Origin: an uncultured Acidobacteriota bacterium
GTDB taxonomy: Bacteria; Acidobacteriota; Blastocatellia; Pyrinomonadales; Pyrinomonadaceae
Length of the DNA: 38,122 nucleotides
Direction of reading: 5' to 3'
Assembly: GCA_937859595.1 (NCBI GenBank)
Contig: CALMAH010000044.1
Span: 1 to 38,122 of the forward strand
The notes beneath the pieces are model-generated. The model did no database searches. It was not told the DNA's origin and worked only from the letters and a program-made list of their open reading frames with translations. Below are positions 16,237 through 24,373 of this stretch, piece after piece; the stretch's first letter is position 1, and each line of letters begins with the position of its first letter. Both the position numbers and the translations under genes were made by a program.

Positions 16237-16264
16237 AGTGTAGCAGTTGCAAGAATTCTGTCAA
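16237..16264 (-). promoter_or_regulatory. Promoter of the nuclease-kinase operon
   Basis: On the minus strand TTGACA (16264-16259), a 16-base spacer and TACACT (16242-16237). It lies about 50 bases ahead of the 124-aa gene start. Confidence 0.6.
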
Positions 16265-16377
16265 GCACCCTCATCGTCCTAAAAACCGCCATCCGCTATG
16301 CTCCGAATACCCAGCGGAACACTCCAGCAAAACTGCACACCACCGTTTGAGGCGGCATCTCAGAGACGTATCAAGAA

Positions 16378-16921
16378 TTGCTTTCGGTGAGACGGTTAGT
16401 CACACGGCGCATTTATGACGAATTGTTCGAAAGCGACGGCGAATGGGAACTCGACACGGCGTTGGGAAAACGCCCGCAAAAACAGGCGATCGCCTCTATC
16501 GACAGAACGCAAATCCAAAATGCTCAGAATTCAAAAGATCGACTCGCGGAAAGGCGAACTTGTCCGCCAGGCCGTCTGCCACAAGCTCAAGGGATTCGTC
16601 GTCTGCATTCTCACAAGCGACAACGGCCGCGAGTTCTCCGAGCATGAATCGATCGCCAAATCCCTCAACGCTTCCTTTTTCTGTCACCCTTACGCTTCCT
16701 GGGAACGAGGCCTAAACGAAAACTCCAACGACTTTCTCCACCAGTACTCTCCCGGGAGGTCCTTTTGGGCTAACATATCCAACGAGCAAATCGCAGATGT
16801 AGAACAAAATTTGAACAACCGCCCCTGCAAATCTTTGGGCTTTCTAACACCTAATGAAGTCTATTTCAAAGAACTTCAGCTTCTAACAAGAGTTGCACTT
16901 ACAACGTTGAATCTAAGCTGA
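16378..16921 (+). pseudogene. IS30-family transposase remnant, frameshifted
   Basis: One frame gives GEWELDTALGKRPQKQAIASID, matching the GDWELDTVIG region of IS30 transposases. After a frame change near 16500 the second frame gives RKSKMLRIQKIDSRKGELV, TSDNGREFSEHESIAKSLN, SWERGLNENSNDFLHQYSP and LNNRPCKSLGFLTPNEVYF. These are the DDE-domain landmarks (D of SDNG, E of GLNEN). The N-terminal DNA-binding part is missing and no terminal inverted repeats were seen, so the element is dead. Confidence 0.75.
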
Positions 16922-17053
16922 TATTCCTCAACAAAAAGGGTGAAGAATCAGACACTTTCGTTAATTTTCACTCTACAATACCTCGGCGTTTCGTCTGTGC
17001 AATAGCATTTCAGTAATTGGTTGGATATGGTTATATGCAGGCATTTCAAGCAT

Positions 17054-17330
17054 ATGTGGTCAGATAACGAAACCGACATTGATTTATTGCAATTTAGATA
17101 TATTGCAACATCTGTAATAAGGCCCTATTAAGTCCAAAAATCTCCTACCAACCACGATCGGGGTATTTAGGGATAGGGGAAGCGGTAAATCCAGTCTTTT
17201 GAAAATGGTTGAAAAGAAAATAAATGAATACATCAAAATAATGGCCATTAGTTTTAACGGCTGGTTATTTGAGGGCTTTGGAGACGCCAAGACCGCCCTG
17301 ATGGGAACTATTCTCGAAAAGACTATCTAA
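17054..17330 (+). pseudogene. Fragment of a KAP-family P-loop NTPase
   Basis: From ATG 17054 one frame reads MWSDNETDIDLLQFRYIATS and stops at TAA. A second frame then gives LPTTIGVFRDRGSGKSSLLK with a Walker A, followed by ISFNGWLFEGFGDAKTALMG. This order is that of KAP P-loop NTPases, including QatA-like defence ATPases. Only about the first 90 codons remain, with a frameshift. The end converges on the stop of the leftward gene at 17327, which suggests replacement of the rest by the neighbouring operon. Confidence 0.65.
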
Positions 17331-18202
17331 TGCGAAAGGGAGGACAAATATCCAATCATTGTCGAATACCAGTGTATACAAAGGAGTGCGTCTGCTGGTT
17401 CTAATGCGGCCGGCTGCCGCCCTATTTTAACATCTCCTTCAAGATGAAGAGCAGCATTTTCAATGTCGTGTAGTCCCTTCATGATTGCGGACGCGAATTC
17501 TTTCCGACGAGGATTGCCTAGGACTGGAGCTAGAAGATGTTCGAACGACTTAGTTCCCGCTGGAGCCGACGAAAGTACTGTTCTCCACGCCGATCTGCAA
17601 GCCGCGGCAGATCCTGTCCAGTCGCCGCGAATGTAGAGGTCCTCCGCCTCGCGTATTTTCGCAAGAGCCTGGGAAAAGGGTGTATGCATATGACTCGAAG
17701 CAACAGGTATACGTAACGTAATCAGTTCAAATCGATCAAGCTGGGCGGTCGCAAGAAGTCGAAGCCACTCTGATTGCGAAATCTTGAAACTGCCTTTTTG
17801 AACCTGCGTCGGTAGTTCACCATTTTGGAGGACAGGCGATGTGTCAAATTCAAAAGTCATGTCGCCACGATGCGAGCTGTCTATTAGCCGTAAAAAGTCA
17901 TCGGTTGTGATCTCGTAGAACTTGGTTAACGTAAAAGTGTTTCCGTATAACTTGTGCCCATCATTCTGATAAAGATCGTCGATCATTCGACCCAAAAGAT
18001 GAACTGAACCATTGTCCCTATACGATAGATCGATATCCAACCGTTTCAGGTATATACGCGGTGCCGACGGAAAAGGTGTTACTGTGAAGTCGAATCGGAA
18101 TCGGTAGCCAATGAATGTCTTTATTAGGGATATTTTGCAGTCGGTAATTTCAGCGTAGTTTCTGCTGTGATCACCAATTCCAATATTATTCAAATGACCC
18201 AT
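17327..18202 (-). CDS. Unrecognised third gene of the DHH / toroid operon
   Basis: I chose ATG 18202 (MGHLNNIGIGDHSRNYAE); a longer frame from 18313 adds a hydrophobic, unlikely N-terminus. Neither start has a clear ribosome site. No family recognised. The first 170 residues look beta-rich (YRFRFDFTVTPFP, RIYLKRLDIDLSYRD, DMTFEFDTSPVL). The C-terminal 120 residues are helical (FSQALAKIREAEDLYIRGDW to ADALLCIHWYSTMIGYLSSL), reminiscent of HEPN-like helical bundles, but I see no Rx4-6H motif. It follows the toroid gene on the same strand with a gap of about 215 bases, so it may belong to the same system. Confidence 0.65.
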   Translation of the reverse strand: MGHLNNIGIGDHSRNYAEITDCKISLIKTFIGYRFRFDFTVTPFPSAPRIYLKRLDIDLSYRDNGSVHLLGRMIDDLYQNDGHKLYGNTFTLTKFYEITTDDFLRLIDSSHRGDMTFEFDTSPVLQNGELPTQVQKGSFKISQSEWLRLLATAQLDRFELITLRIPVASSHMHTPFSQALAKIREAEDLYIRGDWTGSAAACRSAWRTVLSSAPAGTKSFEHLLAPVLGNPRRKEFASAIMKGLHDIENAALHLEGDVKIGRQPAALEPADALLCIHWYSTMIGYLSSLSH

Positions 18203-18418
18203 GGCTAAACAATAAATTAGATTATACAAGGCGTCAATAGACACTAATTTCTTGACACATAGAATTGAGAGTGGGAAAAGTGTAGAAAAACTGACCCAAA
18301 GAAAAGACCGCATGCTTTACCAAGGCGGATAACTCGAAAGATTTTTTGATCCCAGTTTTAGACGGTTTAAAGTCGTTTTGTTACCTTGCTCCATTCCGGA
18401 TAAAAGTACAGAAGGATT

Positions 18419-19843
18419 CTAAAATGAGTCCGCCTCAGGAAGTTCTCCGACATACTGAACTATTTGTTTAGCAAGTTCATCGTACCCGGATGGGGCGTCT
18501 TCGTAAATAATTGTTCGTACGCCCTGAAGGTCGAACGGGATATCTTCCAAATTTTGAGAAACAAGAATCACTGCTTTCCCCAAAGAGTGAGCCAACCCGA
18601 GTTCGTAAAAAACATTGGGATTCTTTTCGGTCATGTCAGCTATAATAAATCTTGCCTCAGCAATCTTACGCCAAATGTCGCGCATGATTAGCGTAGACCG
18701 GAAAATGTCGTCTGCGCGCTGACACCTTATCTTTGTATGCGATTCAATCGGTTTCTTTATGTAGCGCTCGTAAATTTCAGTAAGTTTCCCCGTAAATGGC
18801 ATCAGGACAAAACAAAAATCTCTCTCCGATAGTAAATTGAATTCTCCCCAAAATGGTTGGATCGCCGTGATTGGAGACGCCATTCTACTGTTAAAGTCCG
18901 ATATTCTTCTACCAAGCAAATCTGATGATACTTGTATTCTTAGGTTTGAAACTTCATTCACATAAAAGGAGAGAATCGCTCTGATCACAACTGCTGTCGG
19001 GTATATTCTCGGGCCGACTGAGCCACCGAACGGTGGAATGCTTTCCCAATACGTGTTATCGACGACACTGTTGACAATTCGTGCCGCTGCTTTAGCCGTT
19101 TGATTGCGCAACGTCCCATTCTCAGTTCCATTGAGAAAGTCCCACCGCTCACAGAGATTGTAAACGGTAAAACTGTCATCAACGACATTGGGATGGAAGT
19201 GGCCCTGTGATGTGTTCTCATTAACAAAGTTTCTTTCCAAAAAGTCTTTCGAGCCAGAGATGATCTGCCTTTTATTATGAAAATCCTCATCAAAGACAAG
19301 AGCGAGAGCCATACTAGTCAGCGATGTTCGCCCATACCAGCACTCACTCTCATTCCATTCCTCGATTACTTCACGCACGACAACACTTTTGTCGAAACTA
19401 ACGTCTAGTGGTGGTTCCGCAAATTTCATTAGCTTCAACAAGAAATATAGGGTGGGATAGTCCCGATGAACACCAATTCTTCGTCGATAGTTCCAAAGAT
19501 ACTCCGCATCTTTTCGGACGATAGATTGATAGGCATTCAGATTTAGTAAGACACCAGATCGATAAAAAAAAGTAACCTGCGTCTCAGTATCAATGTCGAC
19601 TAGATAATCAATTGCAGGGCCAATCAACTCTGAATCTGGTGGGAATCCTATCGCTAGCAGGGACATTGTCGCGTGGATAGTACTGATGAATTTATCGAGT
19701 GCATCCTGACCGCCCCATGTTCCATCGCTGTTGCGTTGCCGAATTAGCCAAGCGACTGAGCTAGCTAATAGCTCTGCTACCGGATGCTTTTCTTCGTACA
19801 GAGCACTCCCTACGGCGTAGTAGCTGTGACAATCGTTTTTCAC
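18419..19843 (-). CDS. Toroid (terpene-cyclase-like) domain fused to a TIR/NDT-like domain
   Basis: Residues about 20-310 look like an alpha/alpha toroid of the prenyltransferase/squalene-cyclase kind: WLIRQRNSDGTWGG, DDSFTVYNL, FGGSVGPRIYPTAVVIRAIL. No typical terpene-cyclase catalytic DxDD is seen, so it is probably a binding module. Residues 343-465 form a nucleoside-deoxyribosyltransferase/TIR-like domain: FVLMPF (345-350), ADDIF (377-381), and ARFIIADMTEKNPNVFYELG with D403 and E414 as likely active-site residues. Such domains often cleave NAD or nucleotides in defence. The start lies nine bases after the DHH gene stop, indicating an operon. Confidence 0.75.
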   Translation of the reverse strand: MKNDCHSYYAVGSALYEEKHPVAELLASSVAWLIRQRNSDGTWGGQDALDKFISTIHATMSLLAIGFPPDSELIGPAIDYLVDIDTETQVTFFYRSGVLLNLNAYQSIVRKDAEYLWNYRRRIGVHRDYPTLYFLLKLMKFAEPPLDVSFDKSVVVREVIEEWNESECWYGRTSLTSMALALVFDEDFHNKRQIISGSKDFLERNFVNENTSQGHFHPNVVDDSFTVYNLCERWDFLNGTENGTLRNQTAKAAARIVNSVVDNTYWESIPPFGGSVGPRIYPTAVVIRAILSFYVNEVSNLRIQVSSDLLGRRISDFNSRMASPITAIQPFWGEFNLLSERDFCFVLMPFTGKLTEIYERYIKKPIESHTKIRCQRADDIFRSTLIMRDIWRKIAEARFIIADMTEKNPNVFYELGLAHSLGKAVILVSQNLEDIPFDLQGVRTIIYEDAPSGYDELAKQIVQYVGELPEADSF

Positions 19844-19852
19844 ACTTATCTA

Positions 19853-21040
19853 TCACAAATCCTTTAGAATCTCGGTCGTTAAATTAGCAAAGAAACCGTC
19901 TGAAACAGATTCGTCAATCAAAGCACCCGCAGCCATTGGATGTCCACCATAATTAATTAAGTTAACATTATTTGAAACTCTACCAAGGATCGCCGCGAGG
20001 TTAAGATGTGTAGAATTGTTCGTCCGCAACTCGACGACCACTTTACCTATAACTTTGACATACGTCACTATAACTTTATCAGGAAAATACCCGCGGAGAA
20101 TTGATGCGACTGGCCCTGCCACCGAGTTAGGCCCATCGATCGGAATCAGTACGATGGGACCGCCTTGCGGGTTTCTCTTGAGCTCATATTTCCATTTTTC
20201 TACAAGATTGCTGATGCCTTTGGCGATATTTTTTGCCGCTAATTGGAACAATGGTGAGAGCTTAGTCTCAAGCTGTTCTGGGGTTTTGATTTCGCCGGTT
20301 GCGACCGAATCCATGAGCTTGAGTGGTACGTCCGACTTCACCGAACCAGAGAAGGAGGCACGAACAAGGCTACTAATCTTCGGCAATACAGTAGATTTAT
20401 AGGCGGCTCGCACTGGCTGTTCTTCGCTTACTTGAAAGTTTATTCGCAATAGATCTTGCACCTCCTTTTCGAAAAAGGAATCTACGCCTTCGGAAAAGAT
20501 GCAAAGCACCAACAACCATTCTGGAAACACCAACCTCTTTTCTATTGCCAGCCGATATGAAAAGAGAAATGTAGGCACGGCATGTTGATCATCATCAAGT
20601 TTGTGGGGTGTAGGGTTGACAAGCATTACATTTGGATAATCCGCGACATTCGCATTGAGTATATGGTGATCAAATATGAAGGACTGATCGCGCACGTTCC
20701 TGGCTACAAAATCGAGGGTGGCTGGATGGTTCTCTAAAGAAATATCCGTGAAGACGCACTTGTCTAATTTCTGGTCGTTAATCCAATTGCGTAGGCTTGC
20801 AAAATCGTATTCTTCCGTCTTTACCCAGAATGTGGCGATATCATGGGTGCCTTGTCTATTTCTATCAAGGAGAGCTCTCCGAACATAAGTGCCCCCAATC
20901 AGTCCGTCCATGTCTCCGTGATAAACAACCCCAATCCTATCGGTTGATTTCAAGCCCTCTTCAAATTTCCTCCACGTTTGAATTGCGGAATCAAGACGTG
21001 AATCATTGGACGGGGGAAAGATTCTTTCGGGTGGAAACAT
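19853..21040 (-). CDS. DHH-family phosphoesterase
   Basis: DHH phosphoesterases cut phosphodiester bonds in nucleotides, cyclic dinucleotides or single-stranded DNA with a two-metal site. The N-terminal domain shows YHGDMDGLIGG (H41, D43, D45), CVFTDISL (D99) and FIFDHH (D124, H125, H126). The C-terminal DHHA1-type domain ends in GGHPMAAGA. All metal ligands seem intact in 395 residues. GGAAGG sits well placed before the ATG. It is the first gene of a leftward operon with the toroid-TIR-like gene. It may degrade a nucleotide signal or act on nucleic acid; the substrate is unknown. Confidence 0.85.
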   Translation of the reverse strand: MFPPERIFPPSNDSRLDSAIQTWRKFEEGLKSTDRIGVVYHGDMDGLIGGTYVRRALLDRNRQGTHDIATFWVKTEEYDFASLRNWINDQKLDKCVFTDISLENHPATLDFVARNVRDQSFIFDHHILNANVADYPNVMLVNPTPHKLDDDQHAVPTFLFSYRLAIEKRLVFPEWLLVLCIFSEGVDSFFEKEVQDLLRINFQVSEEQPVRAAYKSTVLPKISSLVRASFSGSVKSDVPLKLMDSVATGEIKTPEQLETKLSPLFQLAAKNIAKGISNLVEKWKYELKRNPQGGPIVLIPIDGPNSVAGPVASILRGYFPDKVIVTYVKVIGKVVVELRTNNSTHLNLAAILGRVSNNVNLINYGGHPMAAGALIDESVSDGFFANLTTEILKDL

Positions 21041-21554
21041 ACGGTTCCTTCCATTGAGGAAAGCAGCTAATTGATTTGTGTAATAGTATATTACTAGTTT
21101 CTTAAAGTTCTAACAATACCCCGATCTCCGGAAGCTTGATCTCATCGGAATCGAAAAAAATCTACCACACATTTTTATTTATGCGAAGAATCGAACCAGT
21201 CGTGTCTAACGACTATGTATCACTTCCACCTAAAACCGGACCGAATTAAGGATAAAGAGAACAATGTTTCCATCAATACATCATGAAACAGCTTGTTACA
21301 TACCCGTTTCCGGCGTGCTAAACAACGCGAAATCAGTAGGGATAGGTTGGGGCAAGAGGCTCAATTTACCCGGAATAATGAGGTTTTCCTAATCGTATTC
21401 TCAGGCGTTCTAAAGTTAAGTAAACAAAGTAATAATTAAAATGTCTTGAATCGGCGAGTCGGGAATCACATTCGACAAAACTGTTGAATTTTTCACACTA
21501 CCGCACCTCTCGACGCACTGCTAAGTTAAGGACAATCTCTAATCTTCCCATTCA
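21041..21554. promoter_or_regulatory. Divergent intergenic region with operator copy 3
   Basis: The region separates the leftward DHH operon from the rightward transfer genes. TTCGACA-AAAC-TGTTGAA (21471-21488) followed by TTTTTCACACTACCGC matches the copies at 973-996 and 3927-3960. Nearer the DHH gene, GTAAT-N5-ATTAC (21081-21095) overlaps a minus-strand TATACT, a possible -10 with a weak -35. The remaining sequence, about 21100-21470, shows nothing I can name. Confidence 0.5.
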
Positions 21555-22004
21555 ATGACAATATCAAAGAATTCTTCGTTTCAACCCGTGGGTCCGCTTT
21601 TGACAAACCGGCAGGCTTTGCTGCAAAGCAGAATCGATCAAAACCGCCTGTCAAGGAAACCGCAAAGCTGGTGGACACCCTTCTGGCGTGGCCTTGTTGC
21701 TGATTCTAGTAGCAAGCATAGGAGGGCGATGGGACCGGCGATCTGGATCTATCTGTACTTACTGACCTACGCAAATCGAAAAACCGGCATCGTTCGAAGG
21801 ACTCAGGAATCGATGCACCATGATACGGGGTATTCGATCAGGGCGATCCAGTCTCATTTGCAACGACTAAAAAGGCATGGATACATTCGTACAGAACATT
21901 CGGGCCGATATCTGACGATATACATAACAAAGTGGAAGGGATTTCAGATCAATGGCGGGAATTCAAAGATGAACTTTCCGAAATCAGTAACCTCAGCGTC
22001 ATGA
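21555..22004 (+). CDS. Winged-helix DNA-binding protein of the transfer operon
   Basis: Residues about 62-130 form a helix-turn-helix with wing: GPAIWIYLYLLTYANRKTG, then TGYSIRAIQSHLQRLKRHGYIRTEHSGRYLTIYI. This resembles the winged-helix modules of replication or transfer regulators. The N-terminal 50 residues are basic and unstructured-looking. The stop overlaps the start of the VirD4-like gene in an ATGA junction, so the two are translationally coupled. Operator copy 3 lies about 50 bases upstream. Confidence 0.65.
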   Translation: MTISKNSSFQPVGPLLTNRQALLQSRIDQNRLSRKPQSWWTPFWRGLVADSSSKHRRAMGPAIWIYLYLLTYANRKTGIVRRTQESMHHDTGYSIRAIQSHLQRLKRHGYIRTEHSGRYLTIYITKWKGFQINGGNSKMNFPKSVTSAS

Positions 22005-23239
22005 CGGAATTCTCAAATAACAGAATCAGTCATTTTGCTTCTGATGAATCGACCATAACTTTCTTTGCAAGGACAGACTATCGGGGCGAGTTAAAGATAT
22101 TTGGCATAAAGCGACCGGATCGACGGGCACACATGTATCTGCTTGGAAAGACCGGAACCGGCAAATCATCGCTTATGGAATCGATGATGCTCGATGACCT
22201 TCAAAAGGGACTCGGATTCGCATTGCTCGACCCGCACGGCGATCTTTTGAAAAAGATCAGGGCAGAGATCCCGGAGAGTCGTGCTGAGGATGTCATCGAT
22301 TTCGATGCTGCCGACCCGAACCAGCCATACGGTTTTAATCCCCTGGCAAACATTCCGGTCTCGAAACGCCCGCTGGCCTGCTCCGGTCTTATCCAGGTCT
22401 TCAAGCATTTATGGAGCGATTCCTGGGGGCCGCGGCTGGAATATATCCTGCGAAATTGTCTCCTCTCGCTGCTCGACTATCCCGATGCGACTTTGTCGGA
22501 TATTTTGAGACTGCTTTCCGACAAATACTTCCGGGAAAAGGTGGTCTCGTATATGAGCAACAAGCAGATCAGGGATTTCTGGCATAAGGAGTACGATCGT
22601 TATCCCGAGAGATTCAAAGTCGAAGCTATCAGTCCTATCCAGAACAAGGTTGGGGCATTCCTTTCTCATCCGCTGCTCAAGAGAATACTGACCGATCCCG
22701 AACGGCCACTAAATCTGCGAAGGGTGATGGACGAAGGCAAGATCCTGCTTGTCAATCTGGCGAAAGGGAGCATCGGCGAAGACACCTCAAACCTTTTGGG
22801 ATCGCTTCTTATCTCGCGGTTCGATCTTGCCGCTCTGAGTCGGGCCAATATACCCGAGTCGCAGCGGCGGGATTACACGCTCTATCTGGACGAGTTCCAT
22901 AACTTTACCACCCAGAGCCTGATCTTTATGCTCAGCGAGCTTCGCAAGTACCGTTTGTCGCTTGTACTGGCCCACCAATATCTGACTCAACTGGAACCGA
23001 ATATCCGGGATGCGATCCTCGGGAATGCCGGCACGATCATCGTCTTTCGAATCGGGGCAAATGACGCCGAGACGATCTCAATGGAGTTTGCCCCGGAGTT
23101 CAAGATCACGGATTTTACAAACCTTCCCAACTATCACATCTATCTGAAACTGATGATCGACGGAAAGATCTCGCGGCCGTTTAGTGCCGTCACTATTCGA
23201 CCTGAAACTCTCTCCGAAACAGCGTCAGATCCTGTGTAA
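22001..23239 (+). CDS. VirD4/TraG-like conjugative coupling ATPase
   Basis: These hexameric ATPases deliver DNA to the type IV secretion channel. ATG 22001 in the ATGA overlap is preferred to a GTG at 21932. The protein (412 residues) has Walker A LLGKTGTGKSSLM, the following LLDPHGDLL, Walker B YTLYLDEFHNF and the later LVLAHQYLTQL motif of the TraM-recognition domain. There is no membrane segment at the N-terminus, so it resembles the soluble, short members of the family. It anchors the view that this is a transferable element, although no relaxase or channel genes are in the window. Confidence 0.85.
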   Translation: MTEFSNNRISHFASDESTITFFARTDYRGELKIFGIKRPDRRAHMYLLGKTGTGKSSLMESMMLDDLQKGLGFALLDPHGDLLKKIRAEIPESRAEDVIDFDAADPNQPYGFNPLANIPVSKRPLACSGLIQVFKHLWSDSWGPRLEYILRNCLLSLLDYPDATLSDILRLLSDKYFREKVVSYMSNKQIRDFWHKEYDRYPERFKVEAISPIQNKVGAFLSHPLLKRILTDPERPLNLRRVMDEGKILLVNLAKGSIGEDTSNLLGSLLISRFDLAALSRANIPESQRRDYTLYLDEFHNFTTQSLIFMLSELRKYRLSLVLAHQYLTQLEPNIRDAILGNAGTIIVFRIGANDAETISMEFAPEFKITDFTNLPNYHIYLKLMIDGKISRPFSAVTIRPETLSETASDPV

Positions 23240-23267
23240 ATAGTCTTCATTCTCGACTCCTCCGTGA

Positions 23268-23323
23268 TTGTTTGCGGTTTCCCGAAGGTCCCTCTGACCG
23301 AGCCTTCGGGGACCTGCAAACAA
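23268..23323. repeat. 21-bp imperfect inverted repeat after the coupling ATPase
   Basis: Arms 23268-23288 (starting TTGTTTGC, ending CCCGAAGG) and 23303-23323 match at 18 of 21 positions around a 14-base loop. No T-run follows the second arm. It could be a transcription terminator, a processing site or part of an origin of transfer; the sequence does not decide. Confidence 0.55.
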
Positions 23324-23367
23324 CGCAGAGAACAAAAACTTAAAAAACAATAAGGAGGAAATGACAT

Positions 23368-23667
23368 ATGTCATCACGAAATGCCTGTCACAAGTGCGGC
23401 AGGGAGCTTAGAGGCGCGGTCGAGACCCATTATATGTCTCTTGCCCGCCTGGTCTGTTTCACGGCCATCGAGACACCGGATTGCAACTGGATGAGGTGCC
23501 GGGTATGCAAAAAAGCAGTCTGCAAGTCCTGCTATCTTGCGGTCGAAGCGATGTGTGCCCGCTGTTTCGTCTCAAAGCAATATCCGCTCAAATCGAATAC
23601 GGGCGGCGGCAACGGCCCAAAACCGGACGGTCCCACGCAGCCCTTTCCTTTCAAAAAGGCAGCTTAA
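23368..23667 (+). CDS. Small zinc-finger protein, 99 aa
   Basis: Several Cys pairs are visible: CHKCGREL near the start, then CRVCKKAVCKSC and CARC in the centre, enough for two zinc sites. The C-terminus is a proline- and glycine-rich tail. AAGGAGG lies well placed before the ATG. It heads a run of small genes between the coupling ATPase and ParB. Function unknown; it may be a nucleic-acid-binding accessory protein of the element. Confidence 0.65.
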   Translation: MSSRNACHKCGRELRGAVETHYMSLARLVCFTAIETPDCNWMRCRVCKKAVCKSCYLAVEAMCARCFVSKQYPLKSNTGGGNGPKPDGPTQPFPFKKAA

Positions 23668-23678
23668 AGGAGGTAGTT

Positions 23679-23936
23679 ATGTCGGATTACAAGATCGTCT
23701 ATCTGATCGTCGAAAGGGGTGTCGAACCGAACCGCCAGACCTTCTGGCGGACGGCTGGTGTTGCCTATCTTTGTCGGGATGGAAGCCTGAATCTCAAACT
23801 CGATTTTCATCCCGGTCTCATTTTCAATATCCGCGACCCGAAGTCGAACGGGGAGCGGGAAGAAGCTAACGGAGTTGCCCAAACGGTTACTCGGGACGTG
23901 GTTCGGGAGGTGGCCAATGATGATATCCCATTCTAG
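23679..23936 (+). CDS. Small hypothetical protein, 85 aa
   Basis: The start at 23679 is set by AAAGGAGG shortly upstream; a longer frame from 23481 overlaps the zinc-finger gene and is rejected. The product (SDYKIVYLIVERGVEPNRQTF onward) looks like a small beta-strand-rich domain and ends in DDIPF, a type of acidic-hydrophobic C-terminus also seen in single-strand-binding proteins. No family recognised. Confidence 0.6.
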   Translation: MSDYKIVYLIVERGVEPNRQTFWRTAGVAYLCRDGSLNLKLDFHPGLIFNIRDPKSNGEREEANGVAQTVTRDVVREVANDDIPF

Positions 23937-24102
23937 CGGCAACGATCATATGGACTTTGACCCTATCGAGACCAGTGAACGGGTCTGTGAAGAATGCGAT
24001 CAATGGCTCTTGCCGGTATCGGACGAACCAATGTGCCGCGTTTGTGTCAGAGAGCTATTCGAAACCAAACCCCGTCCGGCGGCTAATGCTATGGACGGCT
24101 GA
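23917..24102 (+). CDS. Small CxxC zinc-ribbon-like protein, 61 aa
   Basis: It starts at ATG 23917, preceded by GGGAGG, and overlaps the previous gene by 20 bases. CEEC and CRVC form one likely zinc-binding site, and the rest is acidic. Overlap and spacing suggest the same operon as its neighbours. Function unknown. Confidence 0.55.
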   Translation: MMISHSSGNDHMDFDPIETSERVCEECDQWLLPVSDEPMCRVCVRELFETKPRPAANAMDG

Positions 24103-24373
24103 CTGCGGTGACGAATGTCCCGCCTGAGACACCGGTCTCGGACCATAGCGGTCGCAAAACGCACGATGGGTAGGCGGTGATGCCGGAGCTTACCGTTTAT
24201 ATGCCGTTCACCACGGCACGAGGAAAACAAGGTCGGGGCTGATTCGGATATTGCCGGTACGAGATCGGGAAGACGCACAAGCATCGATCCTGACGGGCAA
24301 GTCGGCAGCTTCGGCAAAAAGACATCAGCACAAAACCGGCGGCACATGAGCCGAGAACGGGGTGCTGAAAACT

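Noticed and set aside
19836..19845. TTTTTCACAC near the toroid gene start as a fourth operator copy
   Set aside because: No TTCGACA-type dyad adjoins it; it is only the complement of the coding start region.
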